Below are positions 33,374-44,145 of a stretch of 64,000 bases of DNA, piece after piece; the first letter of the stretch is position 1, and every line of letters begins with the position of its first letter. The stretch lies in NCBI RefSeq assembly GCF_001183605.1, contig NZ_LFXJ01000005.1, forward strand, positions 1,438,929-1,502,928, given 5' to 3'. A model generated the notes under the pieces. It searched no databases and had not been told where the DNA came from. It saw nothing but the letters and a program-made list of their open reading frames with translations. Made by a program: the position numbers and the translations under genes. Origin of the DNA: Lysinibacillus xylanilyticus (GTDB lineage Bacteria; Bacillota; Bacilli; Bacillales_A; Planococcaceae).

Positions 33374-34147
33374 TTATTGTCCGCTAAATTGAGGCTGTCT
33401 TTTTTCTGCAAATGCTTTCATACCTTCTTGGTGATCGTCTGTCGCTCCAGCAATACTTTGACTTTGTGCTTCGTAAGTAAGGAAGTCTTCGAACTTTAAA
33501 TGTTCTGCCGCCTTGATATTACGTTTAATAAGACCTATTGCTTTTGTCGGTAACTGGACAATCTGTTGAGCGAATGTATGCACATCCTCTTCAAATGTTT
33601 CATTGCTATAAACAGCTGTTGTTAAGCCTAATTGTTTGGCTTCATCTGGTTTAATGCGTTGACCGAGTACAGAAATTTCAAGGGCTTTCGCGTCGCCAAC
33701 TAATCGTTTTAAATAGTATAAATTCCCTGAATCAGGAATTAGCCCTACATGGATGAAGGCATTCATAAAGAAGGACTTTTCTGCCATCACGCGAAAGTCG
33801 GCAGCAAGGGCTAAACTAAAACCAGCCCCCGCCGCTGCACCATTCACAGCTGCGATTATCGGTTTTTCACAGCTATGTAGTTGTTGTACCATTGGACCAT
33901 AGTAATCTGTTAAAATATCACCAAGTTTAGTATCTTCATCAATAACTGATAGGTCCTGACCCGAACAAAATGCACGTCCTTCACCGCGTAGTACAATACA
34001 ACGTACCGAATCATCTGTAGATGCTTGTTTGACGGCCGTACGAATTTCGTGATTCATCTGTGCCGTGAAAGCATTTAATGTATCAGGACGATTTAATGAA
34101 ATATAAGCTACGGATTCTTTTAGTTCGTATTGAATCGTTTCAAACAT
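33374..34147 (-). CDS. paaG: 1,2-epoxyphenylacetyl-CoA isomerase, PaaG type
   Basis: The 257-residue crotonase-fold protein has FCSGQDLSVIDEDTKLGDIL and a single acidic catalytic residue, Asp139 in HVGLIPDSGNLYYLKRLVGD, with no second Glu. This matches PaaG isomerases, which turn the ring epoxide into the oxepin and later shift double bonds. It follows paaF by three bases. The ATG has AAGGGGAG upstream. Confidence 0.88.
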   Translation of the reverse strand: MFETIQYELKESVAYISLNRPDTLNAFTAQMNHEIRTAVKQASTDDSVRCIVLRGEGRAFCSGQDLSVIDEDTKLGDILTDYYGPMVQQLHSCEKPIIAAVNGAAAGAGFSLALAADFRVMAEKSFFMNAFIHVGLIPDSGNLYYLKRLVGDAKALEISVLGQRIKPDEAKQLGLTTAVYSNETFEEDVHTFAQQIVQLPTKAIGLIKRNIKAAEHLKFEDFLTYEAQSQSIAGATDDHQEGMKAFAEKRQPQFSGQ

Positions 34148-34149
34148 AA

Positions 34150-34926
34150 TTATCTCCCCTTAAAGTTCGCTTGACGTTTTTCAACGAATGCTTGCATGCC
34201 TTCTTTTTGATCTTCTGAAGAGAATAATACATAGAAATTTTTACGTTCAAACTGCATACCTTCATAGAGCGAGTAGTCTACAGCTTTGTTGACTGCTTCC
34301 TTTATGAGTCGTAAAGCAAGGGCAGGTTTTTGTGCGAGCATCATCGCTGTTTTATGTGTTTCTTCTATTAATATTTCGGGCTGTACAACTTTGTTGATGA
34401 CGCCATATGCGAGCGCTTCATCGGCAGTAATCCGCGCCGCACTCCAAATCCACTCTAACGCTTTTGTTCGCCCTACTAATTTTGTTAAGCGCTGCGTACC
34501 ACCCGCGCCAGGCATTACACCAAGGTTTATTTCAGGGAAACTAAATTCTGTACCCTCTGCGGCAATTAATACATCGCAGCACAAGGCTAATTCAAAGCCA
34601 CCTCCGAAAACAAACCCTTTAACACTACCGATAATAGGCTTTTTAATTTGCCCAATACGATCCCAATCGGCGAATTGATTTAATAGCTCTAAACGAATCG
34701 TATTATCTACCGCCATCTCATCAATATCTGCACCGGATGAGAATGCTTTTCCATTTCCAGCTAAAACGATGACCTGTACGTGCTCGTCACGATCAAACAT
34801 TTCCATTGCCTGCACAATTTCACGTACCATTGCACGATTTAATGAATTGTATTGGCGAGGGCGGTTTAAGTAGATATACCCGATCCCACTGTCCATCGTT
34901 ATTTCAATAAATGTGAATGCTGGCAT
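34150..34926 (-). CDS. paaF: Enoyl-CoA hydratase, PaaF type
   Basis: A 258-residue crotonase. Both hydratase glutamates are present: E112 in GFVFGGGFELALCCD and E132 in FPEINLGVMPGAGGTQRLTK. In the paa pathway PaaF hydrates 2,3-dehydroadipyl-CoA. The ATG overlaps the stop of the EthD-like gene (TAATG), showing translational coupling, and there is no strong ribosome site of its own. Confidence 0.85.
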   Translation of the reverse strand: MPAFTFIEITMDSGIGYIYLNRPRQYNSLNRAMVREIVQAMEMFDRDEHVQVIVLAGNGKAFSSGADIDEMAVDNTIRLELLNQFADWDRIGQIKKPIIGSVKGFVFGGGFELALCCDVLIAAEGTEFSFPEINLGVMPGAGGTQRLTKLVGRTKALEWIWSAARITADEALAYGVINKVVQPEILIEETHKTAMMLAQKPALALRLIKEAVNKAVDYSLYEGMQFERKNFYVLFSSEDQKEGMQAFVEKRQANFKGR

Positions 34927-35228
34927 TAGGCATCTTCACCGATTATTAATGTGACAATATCGCTCGCAAAGCTCATTAAATCTTTACCAGATGCTTTCCC
35001 TTCTGGTGAGCGTAGCCCAAGCTTTAAATCTTCTGCGCTATCATAGGTCATTTCACACATTAAGTAGTATGGCGTCTCTGTGCCCATCGGAGTTGAATTA
35101 AATTTTGTCACTTTCATTTCACGTAAGCCTGGGATTTTCGCAGTAATCGGAGTATGAACTTTTTCGTAATGCTCATCAAATGCTACCTTATCAACTGGGT
35201 GTTTATATAACGCGATTAATTTTGCCAT
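34926..35228 (-). CDS. EthD-like small protein
   Basis: A 100-residue dimeric alpha-beta barrel protein of the EthD family (LIALYKHPVDKVAFDEHYEK and VHTPITAKIPGLREMKV). The family includes EthD of ether-degradation clusters and poorly defined reductases. It lies inside the paa operon between paaD and paaF, with overlap at its stop, so it is made with the epoxidase. A role in handling a reactive intermediate is only a guess. Confidence 0.85.
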   Translation of the reverse strand: MAKLIALYKHPVDKVAFDEHYEKVHTPITAKIPGLREMKVTKFNSTPMGTETPYYLMCEMTYDSAEDLKLGLRSPEGKASGKDLMSFASDIVTLIIGEDA

Positions 35229-35248
35229 CGTAAAATACGCTCCTTTGT

Positions 35249-35746
35249 CTACATCGAAGTAGAAATTAATTTCATTGCCTCAAATGGATTTTTACAGCTT
35301 TTGCAATATAAAATACTGCGGCACGCTGTTGGACCAAAAATATTTTCAAGTGTTACATACGTAGAGCCACAGTACGGGCAATCTACATGCCAAGAGCCAT
35401 CTTCTTTTAAGAAACGAGGTGGCGGTGCAATACCGAATTGCTTTAGTCCTTCTCGTCCCCTCTCTGTTACACGATCCGAAGTCCAGGTAGGATTATTTAT
35501 AAACACGACACTTACTTCACGAACGTCTTCTAGTTGTTCGACTGCTTTTTTTATATTTTGTTGAATGATTGTCAGTGCAGGACATCCTGAAAATGTTGGT
35601 AGCACTTCAATACGGATATGTCCATCATTCACTTGCACACGTTCAACCATGCCTAGGTCAATAATACTCACCGTATCAATTTCTGGATCCTTCACTGTAT
35701 CGAGCACCTCATAGATGTGAGCTTCGTGCAGATCAGTAGTTGTCAT
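35249..35746 (-). CDS. paaD: Phenylacetyl-CoA epoxidase assembly protein PaaD
   Basis: The 165-residue protein has an N-terminal DUF59/MIP18 domain (YEVLDTVKDPEIDTVSIIDL and VEVLPTFSGCPAL-like with GCPAL present) and a C-terminal zinc ribbon, VDCPYCGSTYV with CKSCKNPFEAM. PaaD helps mature the epoxidase metal site. It sits 12 bases after paaC. The ATG follows AGGAGGG. Confidence 0.92.
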   Translation of the reverse strand: MTTTDLHEAHIYEVLDTVKDPEIDTVSIIDLGMVERVQVNDGHIRIEVLPTFSGCPALTIIQQNIKKAVEQLEDVREVSVVFINNPTWTSDRVTERGREGLKQFGIAPPPRFLKEDGSWHVDCPYCGSTYVTLENIFGPTACRSILYCKSCKNPFEAMKLISTSM

Positions 35747-35757
35747 CGTTACCCTCC

Positions 35758-36558
35758 TTACCAGCTTGCCGCCAAATCAGAACGATACACCTCTGACATC
35801 GTTTCGATTGCCGATGTTAAATCGTCTGTATGTTGCCTGTTGCGACCATTGATCATCGGTGCAGGTAGTTCAGGTATTGTGATTTCTACCGCTTCAAAAG
35901 TTGGTGTTACAATAGCCAACCAACGTTCTTTTATGGCCGCTTCTGATTCAATCAATTCACACGCTGTTATGTGCGTAGCTGTTTTGCCAAATGACAATAA
36001 ATCACCGGCATCCTTTATCACTTCTTGTAATGCTGCCACCATACGTGAACGTGATTCTTCTGTTGCTGAACATAATTGCGTAAACCACGTTGTCCAGTGC
36101 ATTTTATGATAATAAAGTTCCGTACTAATTTTCACAGCAACTTCTCTGATCGGTGCATAGCTGCTCGCTTTGAGTGCATCAATCTTCGCTTTTTTCGCCG
36201 TTGTATAGATAAAATTACGTGCTACTGCGTATCCCCAATCATAATTCGGTGCTTCTTTGTAGTAACCTTCTCCATTCGGGCGTTCTACAAGTAGGCTGTT
36301 ACAACGTTCCTCTTTTGGTCGAAGCTGCGCTAACGAATCTGCAATGCCTTCGCCAAGCTCTTCTAAAAGTGTGTAGTATAATTTTGCGTGCCCCATTGTA
36401 TCTTGTGTAATGGATGAGAATGCTACATCTTCCTCAATATGCGGTGCCAGCCCAAGCCACTCAGAGCCACGATAAGAAAATAAGTAATCATCATCCGCTA
36501 ATTGATAAAGTAATGTAATGACTGCCTTTTTATATTCAGGCGTTACTTCGTTATTCAT
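35758..36558 (-). CDS. paaC: Phenylacetyl-CoA epoxidase structural subunit PaaC
   Basis: A 266-residue four-helix ferritin-like protein: LYQLADDDYLFSYRGSEWLG, AFSSITQDTMGHAKLYYTLL and the segment KISTELYYHKMHWTTWFTQL. PaaC pairs with PaaA and has a degenerate metal site in known complexes. The start at 36558 follows GGGAGGG; the frame extends to 36600 without a site. It overlaps paaB by 8 bp. Confidence 0.93.
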   Translation of the reverse strand: MNNEVTPEYKKAVITLLYQLADDDYLFSYRGSEWLGLAPHIEEDVAFSSITQDTMGHAKLYYTLLEELGEGIADSLAQLRPKEERCNSLLVERPNGEGYYKEAPNYDWGYAVARNFIYTTAKKAKIDALKASSYAPIREVAVKISTELYYHKMHWTTWFTQLCSATEESRSRMVAALQEVIKDAGDLLSFGKTATHITACELIESEAAIKERWLAIVTPTFEAVEITIPELPAPMINGRNRQHTDDLTSAIETMSEVYRSDLAASW

Positions 36559-36904
36559 CTTTCTTCCCTCCCCCACTCCAGGATAGAATCTCTTTTTCAT
36601 CTAGCATGACTTGTTCATAGTGACGCCATTTTTTCTTTAAATAGCCGTATCCTTTTGTTGTACGGTAATCTTTATTGTCTAGTCGTTGTAACGCTTGTTT
36701 ATTGTCTTGGGTTAGGCCGTGTAAATGTTTGCGATTGACTACCCAAATGTCTACCACAGGCTCACGACGCATAAAGTTTTCCTGCGCCATAACTAGCGCC
36801 ATTTCTCCATTCGGTGCTAAAAGACTAAATTGATGCTGAAAATGTGATGTTGATGTTCGTTTACTAAATATTTCGAATTCTTGATAGAAAGATTGTTTTT
36901 CCAC
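36551..36904 (-). CDS. paaB: Phenylacetyl-CoA epoxidase subunit PaaB
   Basis: The 117-residue product has the family core FEIFSKRTSTSHFQHQFSLL and APNGEMALVMAQENFMRREP, then VDIWVVNRKH. PaaB bridges PaaAC heterodimers into the larger complex. The start codon is a GTG with GAGGGGG upstream. The C-terminus here is longer than some family members by about 20 charged residues. Confidence 0.93.
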   Translation of the reverse strand: MEKQSFYQEFEIFSKRTSTSHFQHQFSLLAPNGEMALVMAQENFMRREPVVDIWVVNRKHLHGLTQDNKQALQRLDNKDYRTTKGYGYLKKKWRHYEQVMLDEKEILSWSGGGKKDE

Positions 36905-36926
36905 GATGATACCCCCTCTCTAAGCG

Positions 36927-37880
36927 TTAATTTACTAGAGCCGTTAATGCTTCCCTTACCCAAGCGTTATTTTCGTATGATGAACGACGAAGTGCTAAGC
37001 GTTCTTGAGAACACGGACCTTCATTGCGTTGGATTTTTTTGAAATATTCCCAGTTTGGTTCTTGGTAAATCCATTTATTTTGCGCTTCATCAAAGTGCAA
37101 AGTTGGATCTGGCACAGTTAAGCCTATCGATTGTATACGAGGAACGTATTTTGTTAAGAAGCTTTGACGTAATTCTTCATTCGTCAAAACACGAATTTTA
37201 TATTTAATCGTTAAATCTTGTTTGCTAGAACCCGTTGTAGCTTTTGATGCTGGGCCAAAGAAAAATAATAGTGATTCCCACCAGCGATTTAACGCATCTT
37301 GTACAAGTGCACGCTGTTCCGGTGTACCTTCTGCCATTGCCATAATAATGGCTTCACCGTGTTGTGCATGGAATACTTCTTCTGCACAAATACGTTGTAA
37401 AGCACGTGCATAAGGACCATACGAAGAACCTAACATGTTTGTTTGTGAGATAATGGCAGAACCATCTACAAGCCAGCCGATTAAACCTGCATCCCCCCAT
37501 GATTTTGTCTCCATATGGAATACATTATGAAACTTAAGACGCCCTTCGAATAAATCAATCATAATATCGCCGCGATTTTTACCGTATGGTTTTAGTAAAT
37601 CTTCTGCTACGCGTAATAATAATTGACCATGCCCCATCTCATCTTGAACCTTCGCCATAATCCCAAGCTTCCGATATAATGTCGGTGCTTTCGGAACCCA
37701 TTCTTTCTCAGGAAGAGCTCCCATAATTTCACTAATCCCATGCATCGAAATTAATTTGATTAGTGCCAAGCGATATTCCTCAGGCATCCAATCATCTACT
37801 TCAATCTTTTCACCTGCAGCAATCCGCGCCTCAAATTGCTCTTGTAATTCTTGTTCCGATACTTGTGTAACGACACTCAT
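36927..37880 (-). CDS. paaA: Phenylacetyl-CoA epoxidase catalytic subunit PaaA
   Basis: The 317-residue ferritin-like catalytic subunit carries diiron ligands in VQDEMGHGQLLLRVAEDL (E81, H84) and ICAEEVFHAQHGEAIIM (E168, H171). It inserts one oxygen atom of O2 into phenylacetyl-CoA to make the 1,2-epoxide. The start at 37880 follows AAGGAGG; the frame reaches 37955 without one. A 71-base gap separates it from the ferredoxin gene upstream. Confidence 0.95.
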   Translation of the reverse strand: MSVVTQVSEQELQEQFEARIAAGEKIEVDDWMPEEYRLALIKLISMHGISEIMGALPEKEWVPKAPTLYRKLGIMAKVQDEMGHGQLLLRVAEDLLKPYGKNRGDIMIDLFEGRLKFHNVFHMETKSWGDAGLIGWLVDGSAIISQTNMLGSSYGPYARALQRICAEEVFHAQHGEAIIMAMAEGTPEQRALVQDALNRWWESLLFFFGPASKATTGSSKQDLTIKYKIRVLTNEELRQSFLTKYVPRIQSIGLTVPDPTLHFDEAQNKWIYQEPNWEYFKKIQRNEGPCSQERLALRRSSYENNAWVREALTALVN

Positions 37881-37951
37881 TGTAATAGCCTCCTTATATA
37901 ACTTTTTTTCGATAATCGTTACTATTATGTTATGTTGGAGGGCAAAAAAAA

Positions 37952-39232
<1,281 letters not shown>

Positions 39233-39236
<4 letters not shown>

Positions 39237-40564
39237 TGAAGAACCTCCTTCTGTTCCATTCTTCTATCAATGACACGAATTGCTTTTCCTTCAGAGCGTG
39301 GAATAGAACCAATATTTTCAATGACTAGGCTAACGGAAACTAAGCAGGCATTTTTTAAATCGTGCTTGATTTCCTTTGTTAATAATTGTATAAGCGGATG
39401 ACTTAGGTCACCTCCTACTTTTTCATATAATTGTGCCGTTAACTCAACATGTAGTTCGATCGCATCCATATTTCCTTTTTTCAATAAATGAATCTGATAG
39501 TGCGGTGCCAAACCTTCTATTTGCAATAGCTCACGCTCGATTTCAGATGGAAAAACATTGACTCCACGAATAATTAACATATCATCTGTACGTCCCTTAA
39601 CGCGTGCCATCCGCATTGTTGTACGTCCACATTTACATTTTTCACGTGTAATCGAAGTAATATCACCAGTACGATAACGAATAATTGGTAGCGCTTCCTT
39701 CGTTAAACTAGTAATAACCAATTCTCCATCTTCTCCATCAGCTACAGGCTCTAATGTATCTGGATCGATCACTTCTACTAAGAAATGATCTTCAGCTATA
39801 TGTAAACCATCTTGTGCCTCATAGCATTCGATCGATACACCAGGACCCAGCACTTCACTTAACCCATAAATATCCATCGCACGAATTTTTAATTTATCCT
39901 CTATAGCACGGCGCATTTCCTCTGACCAAGGCTCTGCACCAAAAATTCCATATTCAATCCCGTTCGTAGCTGGATCAATTCCCATTTCCTCCATCTTTTC
40001 AGCGATGGTTAGAATATATGAAGGTGTACCTGCGATGCCTCGTGGTTTAAAATCTTCAATTAATGTAATTTGACGCTCTGTATTTCCACCTGAGACCGGT
40101 ACAACTGCCGCGCCTAAAGTTTCTGCTCCGTAGTGTAAACCCATTCCACCAGTAAAAAGACCATAGCCGTAAGCATTATGAAAGATATCTGATTTGCGTC
40201 CCCCTGCGGTAACAATAGCGCGAGCTAAAAGTCCCGACCACATCTCGATATCATTTTTTGTATAACCAACAATCGTTGGTTTTCCACTAGTACCCGAAGA
40301 ACCATGAATGCGGACTACATCATCCATCGGTACTGCAAAAAGTTTAAATGGATATTGCTCACGTAAATTCACTTTTTTAGTAAATGGCAATTTACATATA
40401 TCTTCTAAGCTTTGAACATCAGCTGGTTTAACTCCAAGCTGATCAAACAGTTCCTTATAGAAAGGTGTATTGTTATAAACTTTTTCTACTGTTGCTTTTA
40501 ATCGCTCCAGCTGAATCATTGCCATTTCTCCCCTTGAAGCTGTTTCTATTTCTAGATGATACAT
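39233..40564 (-). CDS. paaK: Phenylacetate-CoA ligase
   Basis: The 443-residue adenylate-forming ligase has the P-loop [17 protein letters not shown] (about 86-102), [20 protein letters not shown], and the C-terminal [13 protein letters not shown] motif seen as [20 protein letters not shown]. It activates phenylacetate to its CoA ester with ATP. As first gene of the operon it is preceded by AAAGGGGG and a long regulatory space shared with the paaI-like gene. Confidence 0.95.
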
Positions 40565-40611
40565 TTCCTAGCCCCCTTTATGCTATTACAACCTCTCCAA
40601 TGTAACAATTA

Positions 40612-40638
40612 AATTACGAGAGTTATAGTTTCGTAATT
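40612..40638. promoter_or_regulatory. Palindrome upstream of paaK, candidate PaaX operator
   Basis: Perfect 8-bp arms AATTACGA and TCGTAATT with an 11-bp centre start 48 bases before the paaK ATG, in the 447-base gap shared with the divergent paaI-like gene. I see no other copy in the window. Confidence 0.45.
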
Positions 40639-41011
40639 AAGATTAAGATAAACTTATTTGTCCGAATTGTCAATATATTTTATTTTTTCTGATTAAAGTT
40701 GGTTATTTTGTCTTCTTTGAATGTTTTATCTTAAATACTTTATATTCACAAACACAAATAGCAATTTGTTTATCCCCCTTCAAATCCGCTATTAATAAGC
40801 AATAATTAAAAAATATACAAAAACAAATCGTAAATGCAATATAACTCCCTAAAACTACGCTAATACATTTACTTTACCAATAATAGGTGTTAAATTGTTT
40901 TTATATTTCACTTTAATTTCATTCGTTATTAATTTGTATGAATGATTTTTGTGTATTTTACATATACACAAAAGGTAGAAATATTTTTTAATTAACAAAG
41001 GGGGACTCACT

Positions 41012-41446
41012 TTGACATTAACTGAGGCACAACAACACGAGAAATATTATGATGATATTTTTAAAACTTTATCAAAGGAACCATACGCAAATTATTTAGG
41101 CATGGAATTAGTAGAACTAAAAGCAGGGTTCGCAAAAGTGACACTTTCTCCAACACCTCATATGCTCAATACACATGGGACTGTACACGGAGGTATTATT
41201 TTTTCTTTAGCCGACTACGCCTTTGCGGCCGCTAGTAATTCTTACGGCAAAACAGCTGTCGGTGTAACGAACACAATACATTACATGAACGCAGGTTTGG
41301 CAGATCACCAACTAACAGCTATCGCAGAAGAAGTAAAAAAAACACGCCGTTTAGCTTGGTATCGGATTCATGTTTGGAGCAACGATGAATTATGCGCTAC
41401 GATGGAAGCTATGGTTTATCGGAAAAATGAAAATTTCATCGAATAA
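41012..41446 (+). CDS. paaI: PaaI-type hotdog thioesterase
   Basis: A 144-residue hotdog thioesterase with the motif HGTVHGGIIFSLADYAFAAA, and VTNTIHYMNAGLADHQLTAI. PaaI releases CoA from dead-end ring-hydroxylated phenylacetyl-CoA compounds. It is divergent from paaK and shares its regulatory gap. The start is a TTG with GGGGGA upstream. Confidence 0.88.
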   Translation: MTLTEAQQHEKYYDDIFKTLSKEPYANYLGMELVELKAGFAKVTLSPTPHMLNTHGTVHGGIIFSLADYAFAAASNSYGKTAVGVTNTIHYMNAGLADHQLTAIAEEVKKTRRLAWYRIHVWSNDELCATMEAMVYRKNENFIE

Positions 41447-41452
41447 GAGAAT

Positions 41453-41497
41453 GATGTGAGTAGCCTGCGTTAAATAGGTTACTCACATCTTTTTTGA
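41453..41497 (+). terminator. Terminator of paaI
   Basis: Arms GATGTGAGTAGCC and GGTTACTCACATC (one mismatch), then six T residues. Confidence 0.85.
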
Positions 41498-41550
41498 CAT
41501 CGTAAAATCCCTCACTTGTTACAACAAGGAGGAATTTCGATGAAACTATT

Positions 41551-42297
41551 TTATACCTGCATAATATCTTTCGACGTCGTTTGTGTTTTACCGAAGTATG
41601 CTTCTTGGATTTTCGGGTCATTCAACAGTTCTTGTGCAGTACCTGTAATGGCCATTTTCCCATGAGCTAAAACACAGGCACGATCAGCCACCTTCAATGC
41701 AGCTTTCACATTCTGCTCTACTAAAATGATTGTGACACCACGCTCATCACATAATCTACGTAAAATAATCATAATGTCTTTGACGATTAAAGGAGCGAGT
41801 CCTAATGACGGCTCATCAAGCATCAAAACTTTTGGGTTGGCCATTAAACCTCGTCCAATCGCTACCATTTGCTGTTCCCCACCTGACAGTAATCCACCCG
41901 GGCGATTAAGCATTTGCTTTAAACGAGGAAATAATTCCACAATTTCCTCGTAGTCTCGATGCACAGTTTTTTTATCTCGACCATAGCGGTGATAAGAACC
42001 GAGCATCAGATTATCCTTGACAGATAATGAAGAAAAAATCTGTCTTCGTTCTGGCACTAAACATATCCCATTAGCAACTGTCTTTTGCACACCATCTTTC
42101 GTAATATCTAACCCTTTGTATTCAATTGTTCCTTCGCTCGGTGAATACACACCTGCTAATGTACCAAGGAGCGTACTTTTCCCTGCACCATTTGATCCTA
42201 CAATCGATAATAACTCCCCTTCTACTAGTTCGAATTCAATACCTTCAAGAACATGTAAATGCCCGTGATAAGTATGTAAATTTTCGACTTTAAGCAT
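41551..42297 (-). CDS. livF: Branched-chain-type ABC importer ATPase LivF
   Basis: A 248-residue ABC ATPase with Walker A SIVGSNGAGKSTLL, signature LLSGGEQQMVAIGRGLM and Walker B KVLMLDEPSLGLAP. The block IMIILRRLCDERGVTIILVE is typical of LivF. It starts within the end of livG (8-bp overlap). The importer may bring in branched-chain amino acids, but with the paa cluster beside it an aromatic substrate is possible. Confidence 0.92.
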   Translation of the reverse strand: MLKVENLHTYHGHLHVLEGIEFELVEGELLSIVGSNGAGKSTLLGTLAGVYSPSEGTIEYKGLDITKDGVQKTVANGICLVPERRQIFSSLSVKDNLMLGSYHRYGRDKKTVHRDYEEIVELFPRLKQMLNRPGGLLSGGEQQMVAIGRGLMANPKVLMLDEPSLGLAPLIVKDIMIILRRLCDERGVTIILVEQNVKAALKVADRACVLAHGKMAITGTAQELLNDPKIQEAYFGKTQTTSKDIMQV

Positions 42298-43087
42298 AGA
42301 CCACACCTTCTTCCGCTTCATCATCGCCCAAGTATGCTGCCACAACCTTTGGATTTTTGTAAATCTCTTCTGGTGTACCTTCTCCAATTTTAACCCCATT
42401 ATCTACAACAACTAAACGATCTGAAATAGACATAACGGTTTCCATATCATGCTCGACGAATAAAAAAGTCATTCCCTTTGCGCGCATTTTTAAAATGACC
42501 TCGACTAATTGCCTTGATTCCTCAGCGTTTAGGCCCGCCATTGGTTCATCTAATAAAATGAGTTGAGGATTTGAAATCGCTGCACGTGCAATTTCAAGCA
42601 GTCGTTGGCTGCCATAAGGTAATTTATCCGCCATTTCATAAGCAAACTCAGCAATACCTACATCTTTTAAACATTGCAATGCTTTCTCCATCGTATAGAC
42701 TTCTTCTTTCACGACAGTTGGTAAGCGTAATCCAGCCGTTAAAATATTTGTTTTCATCGTAATATGCGCACCAGTCATTACATTCTCGATAACGGTCATA
42801 TTATCAAAAACTTCTAAGTTCTGAAATGTTCTTGTTACACCCGCTTGTGCAATTTGATAAGGCTTTTTTCTTGTTAACCGCTTACCTTGGAAATAGACAT
42901 TCCCCGAAGAACTTGGCAATACTCCTGTTATCATATTGAAAAGTGTTGTTTTCCCCGCACCGTTAGGACCTATAACTGCGAATATTTCACCTTTATTAAT
43001 AGTGAAGGACACATTGTCTACAGCAATGACTCCTCCGAATACTTTCGTTAAGTTTTCTACACTTAAGATTAGCTCTTTGTTAGTCAT
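42290..43087 (-). CDS. livG: Branched-chain-type ABC importer ATPase LivG
   Basis: A 265-residue ATPase with Walker A AVIGPNGAGKTTLFNMITGV, signature LPYGSQRLLEIARA and Walker B QLILLDEPMAGLNAEE, the last typical of LivG. It overlaps livM by 8 bp and livF by 8 bp, giving tight coupling of the whole transporter. GGGGGTG precedes the ATG. Confidence 0.92.
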   Translation of the reverse strand: MTNKELILSVENLTKVFGGVIAVDNVSFTINKGEIFAVIGPNGAGKTTLFNMITGVLPSSSGNVYFQGKRLTRKKPYQIAQAGVTRTFQNLEVFDNMTVIENVMTGAHITMKTNILTAGLRLPTVVKEEVYTMEKALQCLKDVGIAEFAYEMADKLPYGSQRLLEIARAAISNPQLILLDEPMAGLNAEESRQLVEVILKMRAKGMTFLFVEHDMETVMSISDRLVVVDNGVKIGEGTPEEIYKNPKVVAAYLGDDEAEEGVVYA

Positions 43088-44132
43088 TTACTTCACCCCC
43101 TGTAGCTTGTGTATCGATTGTGAACGCTATCGGTGCAGGACGTTCTTTTTTCTGAAACTTTCCAGCAATCTTCATAAATTGAGGAACTAAGCCATTAGGC
43201 ATATAAATCAACGTTAAAACTAGCAATAAACCGAAGAAAACGATTTCGAATTCCCCTCCAATATTAGGGAAGAATACTGGTACAAAATGTTTTAACAACT
43301 CACCAAGTAGAACGTAAGTAGCTGAGCCGACAATGGCACCCCAAATATTATTTACCCCCCCGATAATCACCATTATTAATAAATAAATAGAGGTATTGGC
43401 TGTAAATAAAGTTGGATTAATAAATGATACATAGTGTGCTAATAGTGAACCAGAAATAGATGTGAAAATAGCACTTATCACAAATATTTGTAATTTATAT
43501 TTCATTAAATTTACACCAACTGCATCTGCCGCAATCTCACTCCCCTCAATCGAACGTAAGCCACGTCCAATTCTTGAGTGAATAATATTCCTTGAGAAAA
43601 TGAGTGCTATAAAAACAAATAGCCAAATAAGATAAAAGAAACTTTGATCTGTCACGAACTCAAAGCCAAATAACTGAATCGCCGGTATACCGAAGAAGCC
43701 ATTCGAGCCACCAGTAATTGATGTTAATTCTTTAAATGCTGTATACACAATAATTCCAAATCCTAGTGTTGCTAACGCCAAATAATAGCCTTTTAACTTA
43801 AATGTGGGTATGCCGATTAATAATGCAACAAGCGCAGAAATGAATGCACCAACCAATATCGCTAACCAGGGAGACAACCCTAATGTAGCAGTCATATAAG
43901 CAGACGTGTAGGCACCAATTCCATAAAAAGCCGCATGTCCTAGTGAAATTTGTCCAGCATAGCCTGTTAGCATTGTTAAACCTATACATACTAATGCATA
44001 AAACCCAATCATCGTTAAAATAGCAAGTGTATAATTCGATCCAACTAACGGGATACAAAATAGTAGAGCGAAAAAAATACTTGGCCCAACTAAGCTGTTA
44101 TTATAGATTAGCTTCAAGCTTTTTTTATTCAT
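43080..44132 (-). CDS. livM: Branched-chain-type ABC permease LivM
   Basis: The 350-residue permease has about nine membrane helices and the family segment LTMLTGYAGQISLGHAAFYG, then GSNGFFGIPAIQLFGF and SIEGSEIAADAVGVNLMKYK facing the ATPase. The start at 44132 follows AGGGAGG; the frame extends to 44174 without a site. Paired with LivH it forms the membrane channel. Confidence 0.92.
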   Translation of the reverse strand: MNKKSLKLIYNNSLVGPSIFFALLFCIPLVGSNYTLAILTMIGFYALVCIGLTMLTGYAGQISLGHAAFYGIGAYTSAYMTATLGLSPWLAILVGAFISALVALLIGIPTFKLKGYYLALATLGFGIIVYTAFKELTSITGGSNGFFGIPAIQLFGFEFVTDQSFFYLIWLFVFIALIFSRNIIHSRIGRGLRSIEGSEIAADAVGVNLMKYKLQIFVISAIFTSISGSLLAHYVSFINPTLFTANTSIYLLIMVIIGGVNNIWGAIVGSATYVLLGELLKHFVPVFFPNIGGEFEIVFFGLLLVLTLIYMPNGLVPQFMKIAGKFQKKERPAPIAFTIDTQATGGEVND

Positions 44133-44145
44133 CGTTGCAACCTCC

